Source: JAGTVG01 sp964543195 (GTDB lineage: Bacteria > Bacteroidota > Bacteroidia > Cytophagales > Cyclobacteriaceae). From it: 64,000 bases of DNA. Position numbers and translations under genes: made by a program. The stretch lies in NCBI GenBank assembly GCA_964543195.1, contig CAZIXF010000026.1, positions 1 through 64,000 of the forward strand. The letters are read 5' to 3'. Positions 37,954 through 46,553 of the stretch are shown piece after piece. The notes under the pieces were generated by a model, which was given only the letters and a program-made list of their open reading frames with translations, was not told where the DNA came from and searched no databases. Positions within the stretch are counted from its first letter, which is position 1, and every line of letters begins with the position of its first letter.

Positions 37954-39156
37954 ATGATTCTTAAAACACGGTTACAGCTCTCCACGCTCATGTTCCTGCA
38001 GTATTTTATCTGGGGGTCATGGTATGTTACGCTCAACACCTATCTTGGCGAATCCCTTCAATTTACAGGAACACAGATCGGATTATGTTATGGTACGTTT
38101 GCTATATCCGCCATGATCTCACCTTTTTTTGTAGGATTGATTGCCGATAAATTTTTTGCCACAGAACGGGTCATGGGTACATTGCATGTGTTGGGTGCTG
38201 TTTTCCTGGTAATCGCCTCTCAGGCGAAAACTTTTGGTATGTTTTATCCCAGCCTTTTATTGTATACACTTACATACACACCAACTATGGCCCTGTCCAA
38301 TTCACTCTCATTCCATCAGATGCAAAATCCGGGAAAAGAATTTCCGGGGATCAGGGTGCTGGGAACCATTGGGTGGATAATTGCCAATAATGTGATAGGT
38401 TTTCTTGGTTATACCAGTTCGGTCGGGCAATTATACGTGGCGGCAGTAGCCTCGATTTTACTTGGGCTCTACAGCTTTACCCTGCCTCACGTACCGCCCA
38501 AAAAGAAGGTTGAAGCCACCTTTGCCGAGCTGATCGGGTTGGATGCCCTACAACTTTTCAAGGAAAGGTCTTTTGCCGTTCTGATCATCGCCTCCATACT
38601 TACCTGTATTCCCTTATCCTTTTATTACGGCTTTACGGCTTCTTTCCTGTCGGATATAGGAATGAATTTTGTCCCCAACAAGTTGAGTCTTGGCCAGGTA
38701 TCCGAGATACTCTTTCTACTCATCCTGCCCGTATTTTTGGCCCGGTTCGGAGTTAAAAATGTATTTATTATCGGGATGTCGGCCTGGTTGCTGAGGTATG
38801 TGTTTTTTTCCTATGGAGACATGGACATGAATACGTGGATGTTATATGCGGGAATTCTGTTGCATGGTGTTTGCTATGATTTTTTCTTTGTTACCGGGCA
38901 GATCTATGTAGATGAGAAGGCTCCAAATCATCTGAAAAGTTCGGCACAGGGATTGATCACATTTGCCACTTATGGACTGGGCATGTTCATTGGAACCTGG
39001 TTTGCCGGCAGGATCGTGGATGCCTATACCACGGCAGAAACTACTGACTGGAGCACGATATGGCTGATACCGGCTGCCATAGCCGTGGTAGTGCTGATCG
39101 TTTTCATCATCCTTTTCAGGGAAAAGAAAGGCAAGGTGAAAACGGAGGATACATAG
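37954..39156 (+). CDS. Nucleoside-type MFS transporter (NHS family)
   Basis: A 400-residue twelve-helix permease of the nucleoside:H+ symporter group (NupG/XapB-like). Family features are the N-terminal QYFIWGSWYVTLNTYL, and the loop TYTPTMALSNSLSFHQMQNP followed by FPGIRVLGTIGWI. It ends in a short basic tail (REKKGKVKTEDT). Members import nucleosides in E. coli; in Bacteroidota they are often linked to sugar-like substrates, so specificity is open. It is convergent with the Gfo/Idh/MocA gene at 39316. Confidence 0.9.
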   Translation: MILKTRLQLSTLMFLQYFIWGSWYVTLNTYLGESLQFTGTQIGLCYGTFAISAMISPFFVGLIADKFFATERVMGTLHVLGAVFLVIASQAKTFGMFYPSLLLYTLTYTPTMALSNSLSFHQMQNPGKEFPGIRVLGTIGWIIANNVIGFLGYTSSVGQLYVAAVASILLGLYSFTLPHVPPKKKVEATFAELIGLDALQLFKERSFAVLIIASILTCIPLSFYYGFTASFLSDIGMNFVPNKLSLGQVSEILFLLILPVFLARFGVKNVFIIGMSAWLLRYVFFSYGDMDMNTWMLYAGILLHGVCYDFFFVTGQIYVDEKAPNHLKSSAQGLITFATYGLGMFIGTWFAGRIVDAYTTAETTDWSTIWLIPAAIAVVVLIVFIILFREKKGKVKTEDT

Positions 39157-39315
39157 CTATTCCCTTATTGTCGATCTTTCCGGCAGGTTTACTGCTAACG
39201 CCCGGATTGGGATGTGGTAGCAGGAAATAGCTCCCTTTTTTTGAAAAGAATTGCAGAACGCCCCGGATCGTCCTGCGGATCAGCTTCTTTTATGGCCGGT
39301 TATCAGCCTAATCAT

Positions 39316-40512
39316 TTACTTGTTTTTCTGAATGATTTCACCGGATTTTTTATCTTTCAGGATCAGTTTTACCGAACCATCAGGCAGTTTTTCTTCCTTG
39401 ATCAGAAAATAGGTGTCATCATATTCCTTCATCGTAGGGCCTTTTTTCACTTCATCACTGCCTCGCCACACCTCAAGTTCTACGGGCTCCCATTTTTTGC
39501 TTTTGGCTGATTTATAACAGGCATCAATAATGGCATTCACCACATATCCGTCATAAAAAGTCTCCATGGGCTTGGTATTGTTATCCATGGCATTGAACAT
39601 ATCCGTGAACATATGATCATAACCAAGGGCATTCACTTCATCACCCACGGGGAAAAGCCAGCCGGTGGCCGATTCGGCTTTTTCTGCCACATAATCTCCT
39701 TCTCCCACAGCAGTAAACACTTCCAATCCTGTACGAAGGAAATGATTCAGGAACATGGTGCCTTCTACGCCCATCACTTCATCTCTGAGGTCCATGCCCC
39801 CACGAAAGCACCAGCTTACTTCGAACTGGCCGATGGCCCCGGAAGCATATTTAACCAGGGCAATGGCATGATCTTCTGCATCGATCGGCTTCACCTGGGT
39901 ATCGGCCCAGCACATGACTTCGAGGGGTTTTACCTCTTTCCCGATAAAATTCCTGGCAATTTCAATACAATGGCATCCCAGGTCGACAATGGCCCCGCCG
40001 CCCGAGAGTTCCGGATTCCAGAACCAGTCGCTGTGCGGGCCGGGGTGTGTTTCCCGCGACCTGACCCATAAGATATCTCCCAGTGCTCCATTCCTGACAG
40101 ATTCACGGGCTTTCAGGGTTTTGGGTGTGTAACAAAGATCCTCCAGATATCCATGAAATACACCATGTTTTTCAACCAGGTCGAGCATTTCTTTGGCTTC
40201 TTTGGCGTTTCTGCCCAGCGGTTTGGTGATCAGAACCGCTTTGCCGGACTCCGCGGCTAATTTCACAGCCTCCAGGTGCTGGTAGTTGGGTAAGGCTATC
40301 ACCACCGTATCGATATCGGTGGCGTTTACTGCTTCTGACATGTCAGTGGTCCAGGCAGGTATCGACCACCTTTCGGCCAACTTTTTTGCGGTTTTTTCAC
40401 TCCTTGAATAGACTACATGCACCCGGTCGATCCGTCGTTGACCATGGAGGGAATGAACATAAAAGTCACCGATAAATCCGCCACCCAGCATGGCTATTTT
40501 TCTGCTTTTCAT
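39316..40512 (-). CDS. Gfo/Idh/MocA family oxidoreductase
   Basis: A 398-residue NAD(P)-dependent oxidoreductase. The N-terminal Rossmann fold starts with AMLGGGFIGDFYVHSLHG; the conserved EKP-like motif reads TKPLGRNAKEA at about 96-106. The C-terminal substrate domain contains GGGAIVDLGCHCIEIARNF, typical of the family. Substrates are usually sugars, inositols or their derivatives. It converges with the nucleoside-type transporter and the two may act on the same class of compound. The C-terminal tail (LPDGSVKLILKDKKSGEIIQ) is beta-rich and unusual in this family. Confidence 0.92.
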   Translation of the reverse strand: MKSRKIAMLGGGFIGDFYVHSLHGQRRIDRVHVVYSRSEKTAKKLAERWSIPAWTTDMSEAVNATDIDTVVIALPNYQHLEAVKLAAESGKAVLITKPLGRNAKEAKEMLDLVEKHGVFHGYLEDLCYTPKTLKARESVRNGALGDILWVRSRETHPGPHSDWFWNPELSGGGAIVDLGCHCIEIARNFIGKEVKPLEVMCWADTQVKPIDAEDHAIALVKYASGAIGQFEVSWCFRGGMDLRDEVMGVEGTMFLNHFLRTGLEVFTAVGEGDYVAEKAESATGWLFPVGDEVNALGYDHMFTDMFNAMDNNTKPMETFYDGYVVNAIIDACYKSAKSKKWEPVELEVWRGSDEVKKGPTMKEYDDTYFLIKEEKLPDGSVKLILKDKKSGEIIQKNK

Positions 40513-40648
40513 ATCAATTGGTTTTGGGTTAAAAAATTTTGTTTTAAAAATCGAGCCAGTCTAAAAATACAGAAAAGATGGGAAGATTATAAGTTCAGGC
40601 TATAATTTCTGATACGCCTTCAAAAACATAAGCAGGCCTGCAGGCATA

Positions 40649-40874
40649 CTATTCTATGTCCTCCTCCAGGGTTATGCCACTTAATACCAGCACCGTATCG
40701 ATCCCTGATTCAATGCCGGCAATTATATCAGTATCCATCCGGTCTCCGAATATGATCGATTCTTCACTGTGGCAGTCGATCGATTTAATGGCAATGCCAC
40801 AGGATAGAGCACCCCATCCATATCGATGATGAAACCTTCTTTTCCCGGATCCGGTCGATTATTTGTTTATCCAT
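40649..40874 (-). pseudogene. HAD-IIA (NagD-like) phosphatase remnant, middle deleted
   Basis: On the minus strand the start at 40874 reads MDKQIIDRIREKK; one base appears lost after codon 13, and shifting frame gives the HAD nucleophile motif GFIIDMDGVLY. The frame near the end gives AIKSIDCHSEESIIFGD then RMDTDIIAGIESGIDTVLVL and SGITLEEDIE before a TAG at 40649, a textbook NagD/HAD-IIA C terminus. Roughly 200 residues between these parts are missing. It is therefore a decayed phosphatase gene. The flanks, 40513-40648 and 40875-41051, hold nothing else recognised. Confidence 0.8.
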
Positions 40875-41051
40875 ACGCAATATTCTGATCTTAGTAATGG
40901 ATTCACAAGATTTCAAATTATCTTTATAGATTATTTTAATCTGCCGAAAATAGTTCGGAAGATATGAAACGGATTAAAAAAATTTTATGTTAACCCTGTA
41001 CAGGATATGTATGTAATTCTCATGTATTACTTAAATTAATATTAATAACTT

Positions 41052-41699
41052 ATGGAAGAACAAATAACGCATATGATGCCGAGAATCGGGGATACAGCGC
41101 CCGATTTTGAAGCCATGACCACTCAGGGTCCCATTAAATTTTCTGAATTCAACAAGGGGAGCTGGGTGATCCTTTTTTCGCATCCAGCTGATTTTACACC
41201 GGTCTGTACGACTGAACTATCAAAATTTGCCGAAAAAGAGGAAGATTTTGCAAAATTGGATACAAAACTGATCGGATTGAGTATCGACAGCATACATTCA
41301 CATGTGGCCTGGGTGAATAATGTAAAAAAGAACCTGGGCATTACCATGAAATTCCCCATCATTGCGGATATCGACATGAAGGTGGCCAAACTTTATGGCA
41401 TGCTTCAGCCTGGTGAAAGTGAAACGGCTGCGGTAAGAGCGGTATTTTTCATCGATCCCAACCGTAAGATCCGTCTTATCATGTATTACCCCCTGAATGT
41501 AGGCAGGAACATGAGTGAGATCTTCAGGACACTGGAAGCATTACAGGTAACCGATAAGCATGGCGTGGCCTGTCCCCTTGACTGGCAACCCGGTGAAAAA
41601 GTAATCGTACCTCCGCCCAAGACGGTAAAGGACATGGAAGAGAGGGAAAAGAGCGATTACGAGATGATCGATTTTTACCTGGCGAAGAAGTCGTTGTAA
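41052..41699 (+). CDS. Peroxiredoxin (Prx6-like thioredoxin-fold peroxidase)
   Basis: A 215-residue peroxidase that reduces hydrogen peroxide and organic peroxides. The peroxidatic Cys52 is in the motif HPADFTPVCTTE, with the catalytic Arg in VRAVFFIDPNRKIR. The length and the long C-terminal arm match the Prx6/archaeal group. Another cysteine in HGVACPLDWQPGE sits where a resolving cysteine lies in archaeal members. It is a single gene with its own terminator at 41722. Confidence 0.95.
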   Translation: MEEQITHMMPRIGDTAPDFEAMTTQGPIKFSEFNKGSWVILFSHPADFTPVCTTELSKFAEKEEDFAKLDTKLIGLSIDSIHSHVAWVNNVKKNLGITMKFPIIADIDMKVAKLYGMLQPGESETAAVRAVFFIDPNRKIRLIMYYPLNVGRNMSEIFRTLEALQVTDKHGVACPLDWQPGEKVIVPPPKTVKDMEEREKSDYEMIDFYLAKKSL

Positions 41700-41721
41700 A
41701 TAAAACTGTTTTGCATGAAGA

Positions 41722-41754
41722 GGCTGTCTTTAAAGTATAAGGACAGCCCTTTTT
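41722..41754 (+). terminator. Terminator of the peroxiredoxin gene
   Basis: GGCTGTC and GACAGCC form a stem around a 13-base AT-rich loop, followed by CTTTTT. It begins 23 bases after the peroxiredoxin stop. Confidence 0.8.
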
Positions 41755-41831
41755 GTTATCGTGTTCGCGGGGAGTTTTTTTATCCCAGATTATTCATTAG
41801 AGCATAAATTCCTGATTATCAAAATAGTTTC

Positions 41832-41939
41832 TAATGAGGGTCATTAGGGATTATTATCTTTATTATTCCACATTTTCAGAGCGTTACGTGTATATTTTAT
41901 ATCCTAATGAAGGGTTTCGGTTTATGTTGAAAAGGAAGG
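41832..41939. repeat. 108-bp diverged dispersed repeat, copy 2
   Basis: Gap-free partner of 58-165, with the same conserved core around ACATTTTCAGAG...GTTACGTGTATATTTTATAT. Unlike copy 1 there is no double-hairpin repeat next to it. It lies in the 856-base gene-free stretch 41700-42555, together with a terminator and a decayed coding remnant. A short open frame over it (41834-42022) looks accidental. Confidence 0.7.
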
Positions 41940-42141
41940 AAACTTGCGAAAAATGGTCTGCAAGGGCGTCAAAATTATTTGAAAGTGGCTTGTTTCAGTA
42001 TCTGTTTCTTTTTATTTTATGAATATGGGTGTGAAAAAAATCCACTGTTTGGTGAACGGAAACAGGTCTTCTGGGTATATTTCTCATGGTACAATACTTG
42101 CCGTTTCAAGGATGTTTTGATATTGAATCAGAAATTTTCTC

Positions 42142-42406
42142 ATGAGTATACAGTTGAAGTTCGATGAAGATTTTTCAGGAGGGATAAAACGTCTGATGCA
42201 ATTGAACAATAAATCATTTGAAAAGACAAGGCCCGGATTGAAGCGGGTATGCAATCGCAGGCATACGGGATTGGAAAAATTATCTGCCGAAAAAAGTAAC
42301 GAAAAATTCCATGAAAGAAGATGAGTTTTACCGGGACACTCCTGGAAATTATTGGGATAAGATGGAATATTACAGGAAGAATCATGAAATAGAAATAGAT
42401 TTCTAA
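42142..42406 (+). pseudogene. Decayed coding remnant with frameshifts, family unknown
   Basis: Protein-like text runs through at least two frames. From 42142 one frame gives FDEDFSGGIKRLMQLNNKSF; the frame entered at 42248 gives YAIAGIRDWKNYLPKK followed by SMKEDEFYRDTPGNYWDKME and a stop at 42404-42406. A third frame links them (ARIEAG, near 42230). The joined sequence reads as the C-terminal part of a gene that has lost its frame. Upstream to about 42000 further fragments are possible (HEYTVEV). I do not recognise the family. Confidence 0.45.
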
Positions 42407-42555
42407 TTTAAAACGTGGCCTTCTTTCATCCAATAGTCAGGTTTTACGGCAACAATTTTAATCCGTATGGGTTAGTCAATTGTTACCTTGAAAAATGTGA
42501 ATAATTCGTTTAATTATCTATATTTCATAAAAGTCAAAAAACAAAAATAAGATTT

Positions 42556-43494
42556 ATGGAGAATTTAATCAGTCCTGAATTCTGGAGCGCGTTAGTAACC
42601 AATCTCCAGCAATGGCTCATTTCTGAATTGCCGGGTATCATTGTCATTATTATAGTTATCCTGGTTGCATTCAGGTTAGTCAGGTATTCCATTAAAAAAA
42701 TGAAAAAAACCCTGATATCCCGGGCCGGAAAAAAAGAAGAAGTGGATCCGGTGGAGGCCGAAAAGCGGATCAATACATTGATGGGTATTGTGCTTCTGGC
42801 CGCCAACATCTTCATATGGGGTATATTCCTGGTTATATTGTTGAAGAAATTCGGTGTGGAGATCGGGCCTATTCTAGCCAGTGCAGGTATACTCGGTCTT
42901 GCCATTGGTTTCGGAGCTCAGGAGCTGGTCAGGGATTTTATATCCGGATTTTTTATGCTGCTTGAAGACCATGTCAGGACCGGTGATGTGGCCATAGTTA
43001 ATGGAACCGGAGGCCTGGTAGAAAAGATTGAGCTCAGAACGATCACCCTGAGGGATTTTTCCGGTACGGTTCATATATTCCAGAATGGTAAAATAAGCAC
43101 CATGTCGAATATGACCAAGGAATGGTCGGCCATGGTATTTGATATCGGAGTAGCGTATAAGGAAGATACCGAAACAGTGATCGATATCATGAAAAAGACG
43201 GGTGATGAACTCCAGCAGGATCCCGATTTTAAGGATAAAATACTGGAACCGATCGAAGTGTTCGGGCTTGATAAATTTGGCGATAGCGCGATTGTAGTAA
43301 AAGCGCGTATAAAAACGAAACCAATACAGCAATGGTCTGTTGGAAGGGAATACCGTAAGCGTCTGAAGAAAGCTTTTGATAACAGAAATATCGAAATCCC
43401 ATTCCCGCACACTACTCTTTACTGGGGAGAAGAGATCAAGCCGCTTAAAATGGAACTGGATAGCAAAGCCCTGGATAAACTGGGCAAGAATTAG
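42556..43494 (+). CDS. Small-conductance mechanosensitive channel, MscS family
   Basis: A 312-residue channel protein. Hydrophobic segments lie at about 20-45, 75-98 and 105-130; the last includes the pore helix signature ASAGILGLAIGFGAQELVRDF. The cytoplasmic beta-domain follows (VEKIELRTITLRDFSGTVHI) and the C-terminal alpha/beta part ends near HTTLYWGEEIK. It releases solutes under osmotic down-shock. It is transcribed alone after the gene-poor stretch. Confidence 0.94.
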   Translation: MENLISPEFWSALVTNLQQWLISELPGIIVIIIVILVAFRLVRYSIKKMKKTLISRAGKKEEVDPVEAEKRINTLMGIVLLAANIFIWGIFLVILLKKFGVEIGPILASAGILGLAIGFGAQELVRDFISGFFMLLEDHVRTGDVAIVNGTGGLVEKIELRTITLRDFSGTVHIFQNGKISTMSNMTKEWSAMVFDIGVAYKEDTETVIDIMKKTGDELQQDPDFKDKILEPIEVFGLDKFGDSAIVVKARIKTKPIQQWSVGREYRKRLKKAFDNRNIEIPFPHTTLYWGEEIKPLKMELDSKALDKLGKN

Positions 43495-43663
43495 ATACAC
43501 GGAACACCCGACTGCCAGTGAATCCACCGGCTTTCCGGCAACGAGGATCATAAAACGTAATTTCAAGTGGCCGGCAAGTTTTTGGTATCAAACATAAAAA
43601 TAGTTATATTTTATCTATGGAATCAGAAATGGTTTTTAATCTTTGAAAAACAAAATCATAAAA

Positions 43664-44227
43664 ATGAAAAATACAGCTCTTTTTATTTTAGCATTTTTAA
43701 TGCTTTTTTCATGTAAGCAACAGCGTTCCGGTCAGGAAGAACAAACGGAAACCCAGATTGAGGTGGGTGAAATACCACCGATGACCGACCGGGAAATTGA
43801 AGATATGCTCATACGGTCTATGATCAATAACCGTCTCCAGATTGCATTGGCAAGACAGGCGAAAGATAAAAGTGATAATGTGGAATTTCAGGCATTCTGT
43901 GAAACGCTTATAAACGATCATGAAGAATTCCAGTATAATATTTCCAGGCTGGCATTAAGCCAGGGTATTGAGATTCCACAGGGACTGACGTTAGAAGCGC
44001 AGGCTGAATTCGATCGCCTCAGCGATCTTCCCGATGAAGAATTCGATAAGGCATTTATGGAGCTGATACTTAAACAACATGAGGAAGATCTTGAACGATA
44101 CGAACGACTGATGGCTGAGGAACGGGACGATCTTCAAAGAGGAACCCTTGAAATAATCCATGATAAACTTAAAATTCATATGGATTATGCTCAACAGGTC
44201 AACGGCAGCGTGCAGGAAGCATCCTGA
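43664..44227 (+). CDS. DUF4142 family lipoprotein
   Basis: A 187-residue helical protein of the DUF4142 family, related to ferritin-like four-helix bundles. The ATG at 43664 gives a signal peptide with lipobox Cys17 (FLMLFSC), better than the TTG at 43643. The mature part is a series of amphipathic helices with HEEFQYNISRLA and HEEDLERYERLM; these His/Glu pairs recur in the family. Function is unknown, stress-related localisation to the envelope is likely. It lies between MscS and the aldo/keto reductase. Confidence 0.85.
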   Translation: MKNTALFILAFLMLFSCKQQRSGQEEQTETQIEVGEIPPMTDREIEDMLIRSMINNRLQIALARQAKDKSDNVEFQAFCETLINDHEEFQYNISRLALSQGIEIPQGLTLEAQAEFDRLSDLPDEEFDKAFMELILKQHEEDLERYERLMAEERDDLQRGTLEIIHDKLKIHMDYAQQVNGSVQEAS

Positions 44228-44387
44228 GGAATAAATCCCGGTGCCGGTCAGGATATCCTTCAGGGTCAGGGATAGAGCTCAGGGCACTTTGTTAAAAAGT
44301 AAGTATTTCATTATCTTGCAAAGCCTTTCTTCTTCGGAGAAATAAAAAATTAGTGGATTCCGCTGTTAATAATCAAATACGATAAAA

Positions 44388-45590
44388 ATGGGAAAAAAGG
44401 AAAAAGTGTTTAAAAAATTCACCAGGAGGGATTTCATCCGCTCTTCTTCCCTCGCTTCACTTTCGCTGCCTGCTATAGTTTCAGGTCAGGCCTATTCAAA
44501 AACGAGTAAGCCAAAACCAGATGAACAGCCTATCAAGCCTGAATGGCGAAACAAACAACCGGGGATGGCATACCGTCAACTGGGACGGACAGGTTATATG
44601 GTTTCTGAAGTCGTATGCGGAGGTGATCCGGTGAGGCCTGACAACCTGGAACCCGTTAGACTGGCCATGGATATGGGATTGAATTATCTGGATACGGCTC
44701 CGGCCTATGGAAGGGGCGAATCCGAAAAGGGATACGGGAAATTGCTTGAATCTTCTTCCATGCGGGAGAAAGTATTCATTAATACAAAAATCAGCGGATT
44801 TACCGGGGTAAGGAACAGGATGTACAGGGATATATTTGATGATCTGCCGCCTGGAAAGCAGGAAAAGGTATTAAAAAAAGCTGCGGAGTTCAGAGAAGAG
44901 CGTGGAGTGGATAAACCCGGTTATTTTTATATCTACTGGCCCGGCCAGGAAAGATCCATGGATCCGAGTTATCTGAGCAATGCTATGATGGAGGATTACG
45001 GCCATAAGGTTGACGGCAGTAATAAATTCAGGGATTTTATCATTGAATCTCTTGAAGGAAGTCTGAAAAGGGTAGGGACTGATTACTTTGACCTGGTCAT
45101 GTGTCCTCATGGAGCCAACAGTCCTGAAGAAGTACAGATTCCTGAAATTTTCGAGACCTTTGACATGCTGAAGAAACAAGGTAAAGTACGATATCTGGGC
45201 GTTTCTACCCATAACGATTCGGCTGGTGTATTGAATGCGGCGGTAGATACCGGTAAATATGACGTGGCCATGGTGGCGTATAATATTCTTAATGAAGGTT
45301 ATATGGACGCTGCAATCCGAAAGGCCCATGCCGCTAATGTTGGGGTGATCGGCATGAAAGTGGCCATGGCGGTAGCTACGCAACATGAATCGCTTAAACC
45401 GCTTCCAGAATGGCGGGTTGAAAAATTAAACCAGATCGTTCCCGGAGACATGAAGCCTCCGGTGAAGGCGTATTTGTGGGCATTGCAGAATCCAAGAATT
45501 GCGGCAGTGATATCAAATCTCTGGGACGAACAGCATGTTCGTGAGAATCTCTCGGTGGTTGGACGCGATGTGGATCTGATGATGGGATAA
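44388..45590 (+). CDS. Aldo/keto reductase with Tat-type signal
   Basis: A 400-residue protein. The first 35 residues have a twin-arginine motif (TRRDFIRSS) and a hydrophobic stretch, pointing to Tat export. The aldo/keto reductase barrel follows from about residue 60: RQLGRTGYMVSEVVCGGD, LNYLDTAPAYGRGESEKGYG with the catalytic Asp and Tyr, and INTKISG with the Lys. The usual C-terminal cofactor region is present (NPRIAAVISN). Substrate is unknown; secreted members act on sugars in some Bacteroidota. It is transcribed alone. Confidence 0.92.
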   Translation: MGKKEKVFKKFTRRDFIRSSSLASLSLPAIVSGQAYSKTSKPKPDEQPIKPEWRNKQPGMAYRQLGRTGYMVSEVVCGGDPVRPDNLEPVRLAMDMGLNYLDTAPAYGRGESEKGYGKLLESSSMREKVFINTKISGFTGVRNRMYRDIFDDLPPGKQEKVLKKAAEFREERGVDKPGYFYIYWPGQERSMDPSYLSNAMMEDYGHKVDGSNKFRDFIIESLEGSLKRVGTDYFDLVMCPHGANSPEEVQIPEIFETFDMLKKQGKVRYLGVSTHNDSAGVLNAAVDTGKYDVAMVAYNILNEGYMDAAIRKAHAANVGVIGMKVAMAVATQHESLKPLPEWRVEKLNQIVPGDMKPPVKAYLWALQNPRIAAVISNLWDEQHVRENLSVVGRDVDLMMG

Positions 45591-45731
45591 GATTCGACTC
45601 CTCACCTCTTTGGCATCTTTTTTATCAGCGGTATTTCGTGCAAAAATAAGGATGGGATGTCCGGCATCGGTACATACTTTTCCAGGGTGCCTAAACATTT
45701 CCATGTCCTGTTAGTGCTATCTTCCCTGGAT

Positions 45732-46547
45732 TCATGATTTATTGGCCGTAACCATGAAGTGGGCACTCATACTCATCAGGTCCGGATTTTTTTCAACTCT
45801 TCTGATGGATTCAAGAAGAAGGGGGCGATAGTCCTTTTCAGCCCATTTTTTAACAAAATTAGGTATAAGCCATCCAAAGCTTTCAATAGCGATCATCTCC
45901 TTCACTTCAAAACCGCCTTCGGCAATTTCCTTTTTCAGGTCCTCGGGAAAATGGAAATATGCTGTAGTGAAATAAGCCAGCTTATTGGAAAAATTCCGGT
46001 GTTGGCCCGTGGCAATATCCTGGTCCACGATCTGAAAGAAATCCGGATCCTTAATGAGGTTACGGAAAAATCCGTCAAATAACGAGGCATACCGGGTAAT
46101 CCCTGCAGCAAGAAGTGTTCCGCCTTTTTTCAATACCCGCAGAGACTCTTTCAGGGCTTCCTGCCTGTCTTCCAGCCGGGTCAGGTGATATAAAGGACCC
46201 ATCATCAACACCAGATCAAAATAATTGTCTTCAAAACCCAGTTCCCTTGCTTCTGCCAGCTTGATGGAATCCGGTGCGTTTTTTCTCCTGTTTGCTTCGT
46301 TTTTGGCCTCATCGATATTAAAACGGACCGGATCGACCAGATGCACCTCATGGGCCTGTTCCTTCAACCAGAAAGAATAATGACCTGTTCCTCCACCGAT
46401 ATCCAGTATTTTTATTTTATGATCGGGCAGGTAACGGGAAATGATTTCTTCGGTTCTTTCCCGTTCGAGCTGAAAAATATCTGTTTCAAGTCTTCCCTTT
46501 TCTACGCCCGTATTATAATAGGCCAGTATCTCTCTGTCTATTTCCAT
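45732..46547 (-). CDS. Class I SAM-dependent methyltransferase
   Basis: A 271-residue methyltransferase. The SAM-binding motif I is ILDIGGGTGHYSFWL (about 46-60), with acidic loop HLVDPVRFNI after it and motif II/III in FDLVLMMGPLYHLTR. It matches the UbiE/Methyltransf_25-like group, with no obvious substrate clue. It follows the NagB-PIG-L gene by 6 bases on the same strand and is translationally close to it, so it may act on a related amino-sugar product, which is inference. Confidence 0.9.
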   Translation of the reverse strand: MEIDREILAYYNTGVEKGRLETDIFQLERERTEEIISRYLPDHKIKILDIGGGTGHYSFWLKEQAHEVHLVDPVRFNIDEAKNEANRRKNAPDSIKLAEARELGFEDNYFDLVLMMGPLYHLTRLEDRQEALKESLRVLKKGGTLLAAGITRYASLFDGFFRNLIKDPDFFQIVDQDIATGQHRNFSNKLAYFTTAYFHFPEDLKKEIAEGGFEVKEMIAIESFGWLIPNFVKKWAEKDYRPLLLESIRRVEKNPDLMSMSAHFMVTANKS

Positions 46548-46553
46548 AATTTT

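Noticed and set aside
41834..42022. A 62-residue open frame over the diverged repeat.
   Set aside because: The partner repeat at 58-165 has a stop in the same frame, so coding is not conserved.
45591..45731. Possible coding remnant between the aldo/keto reductase and methyltransferase genes.
   Set aside because: Two minus-strand frames read protein-like for about 30 codons, but neither shows a known motif or a consistent frame; too weak to call.
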